64,000 nucleotides of DNA from Spinacia oleracea (GCF_020520425.1 NC_079490.1:2976001-3040000); one strand, 5' to 3'. Shown: positions 50,324 through 61,288, counted from the first letter of the stretch. The notes: generated by a model from the sequence alone, not told the origin. Made by a program: numbers and translations.

Positions 50324-51385
50324 ATGGCTTCTCTCTTAGTTATATGTTTCTTTTTTAGCCTCCTAATCACTGTCCTAAACGTCCAATCTTTGGATAATTC
50401 AGAACATCATTGGCAAAAAAACTTGCCAAATATTGTGATGCCGTTTGCTGTCAAAACGGCTTTACCCTCTTCCACCATTAAATCCGAGAATTCAATATGG
50501 GTGAACACCGATGAGGTTGTCATACAAGGCTATGGGGATGGTTCGTCACATTGCCATAATGATGGTAAAATAAAAATCATAGACATGCTCAAATCCAGAT
50601 TTGTCCTACCAAAGACCCTAAAAGTTATCCAGCTCAGAACTGTTAATGGAATTACAACAAAGTTTCCAACAACAGATGAAAAAAAACACTTGCCTCAATT
50701 TAACACCCAAAATCTGGCCCAAAACCTAGAATATTTTTCCATTACTCCTAATTCAGAAGAGGCATATGTGATGAACATGACCATCAACAAATGTGAGGAT
50801 CATACCAATGATGTCTTGGCCTAGTGGTTAAGACTGAGGGCCTGTGTACAATAGGTCTCAGGTTCGAATCCCCCCGCCCCCATTTGTAATTTATATTGCC
50901 CTTGTGGCTCATTCGCACCAAAAAAAAAAAAAAACAAATGTGAGGATCATAATCCAATCAATGGAAAGTGGCAATTTTGTGCCACTTCATTGAAAGATCT
51001 ACTCACATTTACTAATCACACATTAGGGTTAAAGGGATTAACCGCTATCTCACCTCCATCGCCCTCTAATGTTGGCATCCGCCGTTACAATGTCAAAAAA
51101 GTTGAACTGCTTGAGTCAGATCAGTTACTTCTTTGTCACCGCTATGGGTTCCCATACGCGGTGTTTTATTGTCATCAACCGACGGCGACCAAGGCGTTTT
51201 CCGTTCACTTGTCGGCAGCGGTTGAGAGTGAAGACGGCGGATTAGAGGCTATAGCGGTTTGCCATATGGAAACCTCTAAGTGGAGTGCAAACTACATTGG
51301 GTTCAAGGCACTTGGAGTCAAACCGGGAACTCCTATTTGCCATTTTCTTCATTCCCGTGATCTTCTCATGTATGTACCCAATTAA
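50324..51385 (+). pseudogene. BURP-domain protein gene disrupted by a SINE in the coding exon
   Basis: A signal peptide (MASLLVICFFFSLLITVLNV) starts an open frame that stops at 50822-50824, inside a SINE. After the SINE the frame continues to 51385. Leaving out the 147-bp insertion plus duplicated target gives 304 residues with a complete BURP domain. The domain shows the repeated Cys-His pairs LCH-x10-CH-x28-CH-x24-CH, close to the canonical spacing, and a CATSL-like segment before them. No repeats lie between signal peptide and domain, so it resembles short USP/BNM2-type members. BURP proteins are extracellular or cell-wall associated, often in stress or seed development; some act as peptide cyclases. 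As it stands only a 166-residue product without the CH motifs is encoded. It could still be expressed if the SINE were spliced or if other haplotypes lack it. Confidence 0.88.
50805..50932 (+). mobile_element. tRNA-derived SINE inside the BURP exon, 19-bp target duplication
   Basis: The body has a box-A-like tggcctagtggttaagactg, a box-B-like caggttcgaatcccccc, cttgtggctcattcgcacca and an A tail of about 17 bases. The 19 bases aacaaatgtgaggatcata occur on both sides (50786-50804 and 50933-50951). The perfect duplication shows a recent insertion. Body plus one duplicated target is 147 bp, a multiple of three, yet it carries an in-frame TAG within box A. Older copies are at 32331 and 37015. Confidence 0.95.
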
Positions 51386-52016
51386 TTCAAGTAGAGTAAA
51401 TTCATTGTAATCCACTACTTCGTTATGTAATCAATAAAACGATGGATTTTTCTTTCATTAATTATATATGGGGTTTAAAATTTTCATGTTCGTCTATTTT
51501 AAACTGGTTTTGATAAAAATAATATGAAGAATATATTAGAGGTTACTCTAGAAAAATCTAGATGTGTAATAAAAAATCAAGTGATAATGTATCTAGACAT
51601 GTAATGAAAAATTAAGTGACATGATATGGGAAATATGTAATATTAGAGAAGTGCAGAGAAATCTAGTAATTAGGATACAACAATTATAAATATGTTTACT
51701 TGCATGTATTTACATAAGTTTAGAGGTGGACTAATCAAGAGAGCTCGATATGGGCTGTCGCAAATATCAGAAATATCAGAATAATGATTTAATTTTGGTT
51801 GGAATTATGCTTGGATTCTTGCCTAAGTTTCATGTCTTGATGGAAATATTCGGGTAAAAGAGGTTCGCGCTTCCTTTGATTTTTCGAAGTAAATTAGAAA
51901 ACGCATTAAACCAAATAAAATAAGCAACCTAATTTCCGAACACACTGAAAGTAATGTACAGAGTATATCAAATCCAATCACAACTCAAAACAAGCACGAA
52001 GAGATAGAGGAGTGAT
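51386..52016. other. Interval between convergent BURP and ABCC genes
   Basis: AT-rich 3' flanks of the two genes, with an aataaa-type signal (aatcaataaaacg) at 51429-51441 after the BURP stop. Nothing else was recognised. Confidence 0.6.
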
Positions 52017-54218
52017 TTACAGGTTATGTTTTCTTATTCTTGGATCCATTTTATTGGACTTTGATCTTGTTGTATACTCATTCACTAGCTTCGAAAATGA
52101 TGAGGAGTGATTTAATAGCAAACTTGAAGGTGTGTCACATTCCTCAACGGCTCCATGGCTTAAAACAATCACTTGATCACTACTGATGACAGAAGTAATC
52201 CGATGAGCAATTATAATTAACGTTGAATCTGAGAAGTGTTCTCTCAGAGTTTGTTGGATGACATTATCTGTTGCAGTGTCTACTGAAGTTGCTTCATCAA
52301 GCACTAATACTTTGCTTCTCTTAAGAAGTACACGACCAAGACATAAAAGTTGTCTTTGTCCAACGCTCCAGTTCTCTCCATTCTCACTTACTGATTTGAT
52401 CAAATACCCAACAACAGAAAAATGAAAAAATAATTAATTAACATTCAGTGTCTACTTAAAAGGAAAAAACAGAAATGCAATATGTACCAGTTGAATCAAG
52501 CTTCGATTCCCTGTTTCTAACTTCTTCTCCAAGCTGGCACTTATCGAGGGCCTAAGACCAAAGAAAATAATATCATATTGGCTACGAGAAATACGTTTAA
52601 ATCAGCATATATAATTCAGAAATTAAGCTTACCTCCCAAATCTGGTCATCTGTATACTCTTCTAGTGGATCTAAGTTGCTTCGAAGACTTCCTTGAAACA
52701 TGATGGGCTCTTGAGGGATTATGCTTAATCTAGACCGTAAATCATGCAGTCCAATGGACAAAATGTCAACTCCATCAATAATTATCTTCCCAGCCGCAGG
52801 TTCCACAATGCGGAAGAGAGCCTGTATCAGAGTCGATTTGCCACAACCTGTTCGGCCAACAATCCCAGTAGTCTTTCCTCCTTGGAACGTGCATGTAATT
52901 CCTCGCAGTACAAGTGGCAGTTGTGGAGCATAACGAACCTAATAAAGAAAGTTAGATATACCATGTGTATCTCTGTGTAACAAATTTAAAATTTAGAGAT
53001 AATTAGAGTGAGAAACTAGTACCTGAAGATCTTGAACATGAACCTGACCACAAGATGGCCAAGACTGGTCTGGCCTGTTATTTTCTACCATAAGGGGAGC
53101 TTCGCTTGTAATGCTCGTATACTGAAGGATTCTCTCAACTGAGATGATCCTGTTCTCCATTACAGCAAAATTTAATATTACCCGGTTTTGTAGCTCATTC
53201 AGATTGAGTGCGTATGCCACAGCTAACCCAGCAATGACTAGAAGAAAAAAAAATTAGAAAATAGAATCAGTCAACATTGTTGTATATATATATATCCTTC
53301 GTATATAAATTTTAGAGACAAGAAAGGTGCAAAGAATCAGTAAGACTGCATGCCTGGATCAATTAATCCCACGGGAATTGAGATCAAGAAAATCAGAGTG
53401 CATGCATAAGTAAGTGAAGACAACATGTCCAACCGGAAGTTAAGCCATTGGGTTGAAGCTGAACTGTAAAAGTTTGGCCTCATATACCCATTTATCAGCC
53501 TTGTGCTCGTTTCACAAAACCTAGACTCTTGACCAAAACTCCTGATAACCGCAACTCCGGATATACTCTCAGAGAAATGTTGTATAACTGGAGCTTTATT
53601 TACTCCAACCAACCGGAACAGTTCTCGTGCTGAAGATATGTAATATTGCTGCAGATTCAAAATGTAATGTAATTAGGTCAGGTGATGTAGGTTATCTTAA
53701 ATGTACTTTTGAGTTATCGATCGTTTTCGTATTCACCTGGTACCACAAAGAGACAGCAATAACTGGAATGAATATCATGTAAACCTGCCATACAACCAGT
53801 GACATAACCCCAATAACCCCCAATAGTGAGATCACTGAGAACGCAAAACCACCAACTCTATTTGGGGTATACATATCCGCATCGCTTTGATCTGTAGACA
53901 CCTGAAACAAACGATTATAAACGTTTTCTTATCACGTAAATAAAACAATGGTAAATCATGCATGTATTATCGTTTTATTTTTAATGCAATGATAAGCAAC
54001 AGTTTGAAATAAGACAATAAAAATTCGAATGAACGCTCCGGGGAAGATTAGATCGATCGATCATACCCTGCTTAAGATCCGTCCACTAGGGGTTGCATCA
54101 AAAAAAGACATGGGAGCGCGAAAAATAGAGGAATGCATCTTGTAGAAGAGTGAAGATGCCGTCTTGTATCCAGCTATGACAAGAAGCCATGATCTGACCA
54201 GGATGAAAAAACAACTTC

Positions 54219-54561
54219 TGATAGAGTATAAAACTAATATTGGAGCTCAAAGGGCTTTCATGTGAGGGGGCGTGATAGAGTATAAAACTAATATTGGAGC
54301 TTCAACCATCAGCTTAAGCTTTTGGTTCAGTTGGTCCTTTGACATGGTATCAGAGCCAACGTGACGCAAAGGTCACGGGTTCGAATCTCATCCACCCCTC
54401 CTTTCAAAGTGGAATATTTCGCGCTAGGTATGAGAAGGCCTATGCTGCATCCACACTTCAAGCTCAAAGGGCTTTCATGTGAGGGGGCGTGATAGAGTAT
54501 AAAACTAATATTGGGGCTTCAACCATCAGCTTAAGCTTTTGGTTGAGTTGGTCCCTTGACA
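54219..54561 (+). mobile_element. TRIM (mini-LTR retrotransposon) array inside ABCC exon 3
   Basis: Two complete 72-bp LTRs (54273-54344 and 54490-54561) begin tgatagagtataaaac and end ttgaca. Directly after the first is tggtatcagagcc (54345-54357), a primer-binding site for initiator Met tRNA. Before the second is the purine-rich tgtgagggggcg. A truncated third LTR plus the 3' end of an internal region lies in front (54219-54272), so the element is a tandem remnant. The 5-bp repeat acttc flanks it at 54214-54218 and 54562-54566. Internal sequence is only 145 bp and codes for nothing. Insertion plus one target copy is 348 bp; removing it leaves exon 3 at 627 bp, exactly 209 codons. Confidence 0.95.
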
Positions 54562-55479
54562 ACTTCCAATCGCCAAAGAAACATACACAATCAGTAAAGT
54601 ATTGCCATCTACAACATGACCATGTTTGGCATCGTGTGATACTGGAGTTGCCCAAGCCATCCAATAATTGCTTGAGATTTGAAGAAGCTGAAAAAGAATC
54701 TGAGACAATAATATCAAGGGCACTAAACCTCCCCTGTATGCTGTTGTGATATACTTCCAATACAGGACTATTCCGACTTTTCCTTTCTCTCTCTCTTCTT
54801 CTTGCACGAGTTGTCCTTTCGGTCTGACTTCTTCTTCATCATCAGCTTCACTAACATGATCACTCTCCTCTTTTGATGCTTTCTCATCAATGAAATTAGC
54901 TATTTCTGTTGGAGTCCCAATCGAATTAAATGTAGACAAGGCTTGTTCGTGAGCTACCACAAGGTCCCTGAGATCTGCGCCGCCTGAATTTAGAATTTCC
55001 TCATACGTCCCAGCTTGCTGTATACTTCCGTCTTTCATGACCTTTTAGACAAAACATGCTACATTAGGACATCGATAAATTCGTATACTGACTTTCGATA
55101 AAAATACAAAACTCACCAGAATGAGATCAGCAGCACGTAAGAATTCCACTTGGTGTGTTACGTATATCACTGTTTTGAATTTTAAGAGCTCTAGAACGCA
55201 TTCCTGTACCAATAAACAATGTCATATAAGTTAAATCATCAATCATTATCATTACCCCATTGGTGGTGATTAACCAAAGAAGGTCAAACCATTATATAAC
55301 TAAAATAATACTCTCTTTGCATGAATCGCATCTTTTCGGCTGTGATTATCTTCTCATAGACTCAAGCTGATCAGAAAACTCTTCATTTTCAGGTATTATT
55401 ATTTCACTCTCAAACAAGGGATTCATGGAGGTAAAGAAACGTAAAATATGTGTCCTAGTATCAAAAGATGCACAGTCTG

Positions 55480-55700
55480 TTCTTATTGAGTTTTGGACAC
55501 TATTCACATAAGCTCATTTTTTACTTAGAAAAAACATAGTCACGTGGGGTCTTATTAGATTCGCCTCAATGAATATTTTTTAAATATCATCTTTTTATAA
55601 TTTTTTCTTATCCATAATTGAAGATATTAATGTTTGAAACAATGCATTGTCAAACATGCCTAAATAATGGTGTCATATAAAAAAGAACAAAGGAAGTATA
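55480..55700. mobile_element. Degenerate Stowaway-like MITE at the end of ABCC exon 1
   Basis: It shares internal words (gacactattcacataagctc, gtcttattagattcgcctca) and the right end aaaaaagaacaaaggaagta with the family at 14354. The left end is eroded. It lies in intron 1, close to the exon 1 donor. Confidence 0.6.
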
Positions 55701-58068
55701 TCATACGTAAATGTAATAACAATGCTAACCTTAAAGAGATGAGTACCAGTGTGAGCATCGACTGCACTAAAAGGATCATCTAAAAGATAAATGTCAGCAT
55801 CATGGTATATTGCTCGTGCGATTTGTATCCTTTGTTTCTGTCCACCACTCAAATTAATACCTCTCTCACCAATCACTGTTTGATCTCCAAAGGGCAAAAC
55901 CTCGAGATCCTTTCTCAAACAGCATGCGTCTAACACCCTGTTGTATTTCTCTACATCCATTTCCTTCCCAAACAAGACATTATCTTCTATACTTCCACTT
56001 TGTATCCATGAAGTTTGAGGAACATAAGCAGTTGATCCCTCTAATCTTAAAACACCAGAAACCTTTTGCACTTCTCCAAGTATGCATGAGAGTAAGGTTG
56101 ATTTACCAGAACCAACTGTACCACAAATCGCTATCCTCGTTTCTTGCTCAACTTTAATGTTGATATCCTTCAATGTGGGGTTTGGAGCTAATTGATCCCA
56201 GCTAAAGTTTCCTCCACAAATTTCAACAACTACCCGATTATTAATATTGTTATTAAGACTAGTTGGCGTGAAGTTCACAGAAGCATCAGGACTCAACTGA
56301 TCAAGGGAGAGGAACGAAGCAATTCTGGTAAGAGAAACTCTTGTTTGTGTTAGAGTAGAAATTAGGTTTGGTAGATCTATGATGGCAGTTTGAAGAATTT
56401 TGAAAAGACCTTCCCAGATTCAAGAGGGACACCAATAAGCATGCATGTGCTGAAAGTGACTACAGACACGAATGTTGGGGCGACCCAGAATACAGAAGTC
56501 GTTAATGCCCAAGAACTAAGAGACTTTTTCAACCATTCTTTCTCAGCATTTCTTAATCCAAGAATTTTGGACAAGAATTTCATGTCCCAAGCTTGAAGCT
56601 TCAGAATTCTCATGTTCTTTAGTATCTCAGCTGTAACCTTCATTCTTTCATCCTTGGATTGCATTACATTCTTATAATACTTGTCGAACAGCTTTGACAC
56701 GGGATAATATGCTAGCATCACAAGCACGGTTGTAAGAAACGCCGCAATCGAGGCAAGCCCAAGAGTTTTATACAAGATTGACAAGGCTAGTGCAAGTTTC
56801 AGGACGATCAACCATGGATCGTGCAAGTAAACACCAAATTGCCCAACTCTTTCTGCATCAACTGACATTATATTGATCATCTCGCCAGTTGTGCGGCTTG
56901 ATGTACAGGAGAGGGTCAAGGCCTTGGTATAGATGCTCTGAATAAGGACAGATCTTGCTCTGAGGTTCATTATCGCAACCCTAAATGATAAATGCTTAGT
57001 AGAAACACATTCCACAAGCTTTGCAACCACGAACACAGAAATTAAAACATACCCATCAGTTCTCGACATCTTTGTCTCTGCCCCGTTAAGGTATTGAACA
57101 AACGAGTCAATGAGGTAAGGGCCAACATAGATGGCCAATGTGTTTACCAGAGAAAGAATGAATGTCAACAGTATGTTTGGCCATGACATAAAAATCAAGG
57201 ATTTAGCGAGCTGCATACTTGTGATCTTGTTACCAACCTTAACACGCTCCAAACACTTACTAAATGTCACATACGATTCACTAGGATCATCATTATGAGA
57301 CAGAGGAGGCACGTCATCAAGGTCCAAAGTTTTTTTATAATAACCCTTGGATATTAAAGAACCCACCCAGTAAAAGGTTAGACTGCTAAGGAACCCAGCT
57401 TTTGAATAAGGACTAACATCAATATTTTTCTGGGAATCTAAAACCAAAAGGGATTCACGAAGGCCACCCTCGTAGTCGTCACTAACAACTGTGACAGAAA
57501 CAGGATTCCAGCAAAAGAAAAAGAAAACGAAAAAGAAAATCCCTGACATGATGACATAGAGGATATCTGACCCTAAAACTAGAAAGTTCAAATTTTGGAC
57601 AACTCCATAATCTCCCAAATGAATCAGCTGTGTTACAAGGCAATAACTGGAAACGGCAAAGTGAACCCCCCACCAAGTTATCAGAAGTAAGGGAAACCGA
57701 AACCTGATCATACTGCTACTGCTGCATTGCAAGTAAACACAAACAAGGAACCAAGCAAGTGCCCTTATCGCGAAATCGTAAAGGGTTACCCTAATAACAT
57801 GATCATCAAAAGTAGACCAAATACTAAAGTAATAATGCAAGAAGAACAGCACTATGTTATATAAAGAAAAAGTTAGAGAAGATATTACGAAAACATTCTT
57901 ATTCTTGTCTTCCTGATGATGATGATTAACAATAACATGAGCTCTGTTAACCACTTTGCACAGCCACGACACTAGTACACCAATTGATAGCAGTGCATGG
58001 GCAAAAATAGAGCATTGTTGCCAAAAGACGGGGCTTCGAAAATCGAAGAAATCCATATCAAACTCCAT

Positions 58069-58489
58069 AGGCGATCTACCTCCTTCCTAAAAAGGAGCTT
58101 TTTTGTTTAGCTTTGCATAAAAATAACACAAAAAGAAAAAGTGTGCCCCTCTTTGAGTAAAAGATTGGAATTTCAGGAATTAGTAATGATACTAAACTCT
58201 ATTGTTTTATTTTGTAATAAAGACGTTTTTTATGAAGAATTTTAATCATTCAAAACTCAACTTTTTAATTCAAAATTTAATTCTGCAGTGATTTAATATT
58301 AGGAAGTATAGTTTATCTAGAATTCCAGTATATGTAATATGTTATGTTTCCTATTATACATAGGTTATGTGTTAGGAGTTTATGTGGTGTTAGGATTGTG
58401 TACTGTGTATTATATATATGTTGATAATAATATACGAAAAGGCTAAGCCGTTTCCTCCTAAATTTGTGTCCGTAAAGGGCATATTCCTG
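58069..58489. other. ABCC 5' region up to the duplication border
   Basis: AT-rich sequence between the ABCC start codon and the left edge of the duplicated MOC1 block. Short palindromic TATA-rich words occur (tattatatatatg near 58409). No gene was recognised. Confidence 0.5.
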
Positions 58490-60555
58490 CGCAATATTAT
58501 GCATGCAGGAAATGTAATTACATAATACTTGGTTCAATATTTCAGTGAAATCAATTTCAAGAAAAGAAAGACTTTTTGCCACCTCCAGATAGTAAATCAT
58601 TCCACTCAAAAAAGACAAAAAGAAGCAAAGAATGGCGTATGATTATCTATAGACTAAGTCCATAGTCATCATGGGCCTAGGAAAGACATGATACCTTTTC
58701 GAGCATCGAGACTCTGCAACAACTGAACAATAGACTTTGCATCTAATCGTTTACGGCGTGTTTTCCCAACTGATAATTGCACAACTGGGGAATAAAAAAC
58801 CTGGAATAATAGAATAGTTCAACAACAATACTAGGATCATTTTGATATAGAGTGTGCACAGACCAACCAGATTCGTCAAAATCTCAACTTAACGATTCAA
58901 ACAAATTACAGATACCGATTCCTCATACAAGTCAAGGGAACTGTCTAAGTTTTTACAGAACTAGAAGAACGTCTCAGTTTCCGTTCGCTTTACAGGAAGA
59001 GTTGTCACTCACTACTTAGTTTACAGAATACAGATAAGCTATATTACATGAACTGATGAACAAAGATCACTTCTTTAGAAAACAGTAAACGGGTTAGTTG
59101 ACAGTAAACAGTTCACTATATTGCCACTCTAAAATTACATACGGTCTCCATTTCTTCAAGTTAGGAATGAAGTATGTTCTTCATCTGAGAATGAATATTC
59201 CATTCGAATTTTTAGCTATCTTGATCAAATAACTCATTATGCCTGATCATTCTTATTTCAGTGAAATCATCCTCATATGTAACTAGAATTATACATTGTA
59301 GAAGGTAAACATTTTCCGAGGGGACTACCCCGGTAATCCAAAGCATACTAGACTTCGACTAATCAGGATTCTAGGCCAGAATTGAGGAGAAACCTCCATC
59401 AACAACCTAGAAAATTACAGAAATTAATTGGTACCATCCTCATCTCCCACATTAATCACTAGAGTCTAAAAATCATTACAAAAATTTCAAAAGAAAACAA
59501 ATACAAAGTAATTACCCAGCTCAAAAGTCAATCAAACACTCCAAAATCAACCAAATTAAGCAAATTAGCGCAAAAAATTAAATAATTACCAAATTGAATA
59601 ATAAAAAACAAAAGAAAAGGTAGAAATTACCCCATTTTGGTTACCGGGGGAGAAACACAGCCAGAATTGTCGTATTTCAAGAGCGCCATAGCACCAGAAA
59701 GATCGGGGTCAACACCAATTACCCATTCAACCCCACCATTTTCGTCAATTCCTTCAATTTTATTACTGTTTGTGCCATTAATTGAAAGAGAAGACAACCA
59801 GCTTCCGTTAAGATTTTGCAAGCTACTTTTACTGGATTTCCCATTGTGGGGTTTAATTGCTGCAATTGGGTTCTCTAAATTCTGTGAAGTAGTACAGAAA
59901 CAGCGGAATTTAAGGGAATTAGAGAAGAGGGTTTGGGGTTTAAGCTTGATTTTTGAGGAGAGAGAAAATGGGTTCATCAAATCTTGCGGAAGAAGAAATA
60001 GCCGTTGTTGTTGTTGAAGATGATGAGGTTGGAGAGTGAGATTGTCCATGGGAATTTGAGAGGGAAGTGAGGAAATCACACAAACTGGAAAAACTGGGGT
60101 TTTAGGACATTTTTCTGAGTGAGTATAGGACAGATAAAGATGGCTGTGGATCGGACCGGGTCGGGCCGATCCCACGGGCTGTGGATCTGAACGGATCCGT
60201 CTCATGTCAAATTGACTGGAGCACTTTTAATGGGTTGGCCCGGGTCGAAAGTTTAAAAATGTGGCTCAAGCGCGAGACATGCGGTCGGGTAAATTTACTC
60301 AATTTAATGTGGTTTGTCGTGTCAAATTGTGTCATGTTTTTCCAAAAAAATAAATGCAGCACAAGCTCGACCCACGATTTCGTATTCGTGTCGGGTTGTA
60401 CTTTTTCCGTGCTAGGACGGACGGGCCGGTGCCATCTTTATCCTGAGCAAGAGCAATATTGTCCAGTAAGCACACGAAAAATATTGTTCTTGCGTGCATT
60501 TTGGACAATATGGTTCTTAAGATAAAGATGACACTGAGTCGGGTCAATCCTCAAA
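58490..60555 (-). repeat. Direct-orientation duplicate of the MOC1 5' block
   Basis: The segment from attatgcatgcaggaaatgta (58494; compare 45653) through exon 2, the ends of intron 1, exon 1 and the upstream GGGTC patch matches 45650-49675 in the same orientation. The middle of intron 1 does not match: copy A has the defensin-like gene there and copy B has unrelated sequence (58825-59440). Copy B begins inside intron 2, so exons 3-6 are absent. Confidence 0.9.
58695..60049 (-). pseudogene. Truncated MOC1 copy B (exons 1 and 2 only)
   Basis: Exon 1 (60049-59645, 135 codons) and exon 2 (58800-58695, 106 bp, same length as in copy A) are open and closely similar to copy A, including [16 protein letters not shown]. 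Differences include a five-codon shorter exon 1, VFYSPVV for VFDSPVV, and LDARKG for LDAPKG. The exon 1 donor is weakened from CAG/GTAACC to CCG/GTAACC. Exons for the remaining fold ([30 protein letters not shown]) are not found before the ABCC gene. The product would lack most of the RNase H fold, so I call it a pseudogene; a short transcript that could interfere with MOC1 is possible but not shown. Confidence 0.88.
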
Positions 60556-60560
60556 ATAAC
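60130..60560. repeat. GC-rich GGGTCGGGCC patch upstream of MOC1 copy B
   Basis: Contains gggtcgggccgatcccacgg, gggttggcccgggtcgaaag and atcctgagcaagagcaatat, matching the patch upstream of copy A (49235-49675). It creates spurious N-terminal extensions of the MOC1 frame. A second patch of similar type lies at 60690-60870. Confidence 0.75.
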
Positions 60561-61011
60561 ATTATAATGAATAATGTGAGGAACCTTGTGGAACGACATG
60601 ACTAATTAATTGCAATTTTTCATTGTATAGTTATTTTTAATGATTACATCAACGATCTTATGCATACTACTGTTTTAGACCAGATCAACTATAGCCCAGC
60701 CTGCTGGCCCGGTAAAAAAAGTACGGATTTGGGCACACTAAAATATGTACTTTTAGACCAAAATCCGAGCCCGATCCTAAAAGCCGACACCAGATTTATG
60801 GATTTGTACATTATTTTTTGCGTTAAAATCCGGTCCGACCCGAATTTTAATCACCTCTCACAGTTTCGCAGAAGATCTACTCAAAACAAAAATACTCCAA
60901 AGATAAGGCTCATGAATTATTTATCGAGTAAGCGTAGGTCTAGGATTCCTAAACCCTAATCGATTTGGTTACTTGTTAATACATTGGATATCTTTTCTTT
61001 GTATATAAATA

Positions 61012-61020
61012 TGAAGCTAA
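61012..61020 (+). promoter_or_regulatory. TATA box of the small secreted-peptide gene
   Basis: tatataaat lies 62 bases before the start codon at 61082. The leader between is A-rich, and the ATG is in the good plant context aacaATGGCT. Confidence 0.65.
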
Positions 61021-61081
61021 GTTGTTTATTTATAACATACAATATTTAACAAAACTTGACAAAAATAACGTAGAAAAAACA

Positions 61082-61288
61082 ATGGCTTCCACGAAACTTC
61101 TACTACAAATTCTTCTTGTTCTTGTTGTTCTAAGTTCAAACCATAAGGGCTTGCTTGCAATCTGTTTATGCCAAAATTCGTATGGAGGCGACTTTCGGCT
61201 AGGATCGACACTAACTAAGCAAAGAATTAATAACACAAATAAAAAGACACGACACAGAGAAGTGTTGACGCGGAAAACCCAGGAATAA
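61082..61288 (+). pseudogene. Truncated small secreted cysteine-containing peptide gene
   Basis: After a plausible promoter and strong start context, the frame encodes a typical signal peptide (MASTKLLLQILLVLVVLSSN), followed by HKGLLAICLCQNSYGGDF. From about residue 43 the sequence changes in character to a hydrophilic stretch (TKQRINNTNKKTRHREVLTR) that probably belongs to the following mobile element, and the frame ends at 61288. Only two cysteines remain (CLC). My inference is that a defensin-like or other cysteine-rich peptide gene was interrupted by insertion of the element near 61210. An alternative is a genuine short peptide. The family cannot be named. Confidence 0.5.

Larger units (their letters stand above)
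52017..58068 (-). pseudogene. ABCC (MRP-type) ABC transporter gene with two disabling lesions
   Basis: Nine exons on the minus strand: 58068-55730, 55203-55117, 55041-54067, 53901-53737, 53648-53354, 53237-53023, 52938-52633, 52551-52488 and 52390-52017. The protein would be about 1,495 residues, the usual plant ABCC size, with TMD0, TMD1, NBD1, TMD2 and NBD2. NBD1 has Walker A GTVGSGKST, signature LSGGQKQR and Walker B IYLLDDPFSAVDAHTG. NBD2 has Walker [10 protein letters not shown] and Walker [16 protein letters not shown]. Family members pump glutathione and other organic-anion conjugates, mostly into the vacuole. Lesion 1: a frameshift at 56401/56402 (residue about 556) where about five family residues (ALATF) are missing. 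Lesion 2: a TRIM inserted in exon 3 (54219-54561), with a stop soon after. NBD2 also lacks one Ala after the Walker B Glu (EATSVD, usually EATASVD). Intron 5 has a GC donor (CCAG/GCATGC). The exon chain is otherwise in phase, so decay is recent. Confidence 0.9.

Noticed and set aside
50324-50824. A short complete 166-residue secreted protein
   Set aside because: Its end lies in the SINE, and the sequence after the SINE continues the same BURP domain.
56370-56410. Explaining the ABCC frame change by a small intron (GT at 56409, AG at 56372)
   Set aside because: It would be only about 38 bases long, below the size plant spliceosomes use, and would remove conserved residues.
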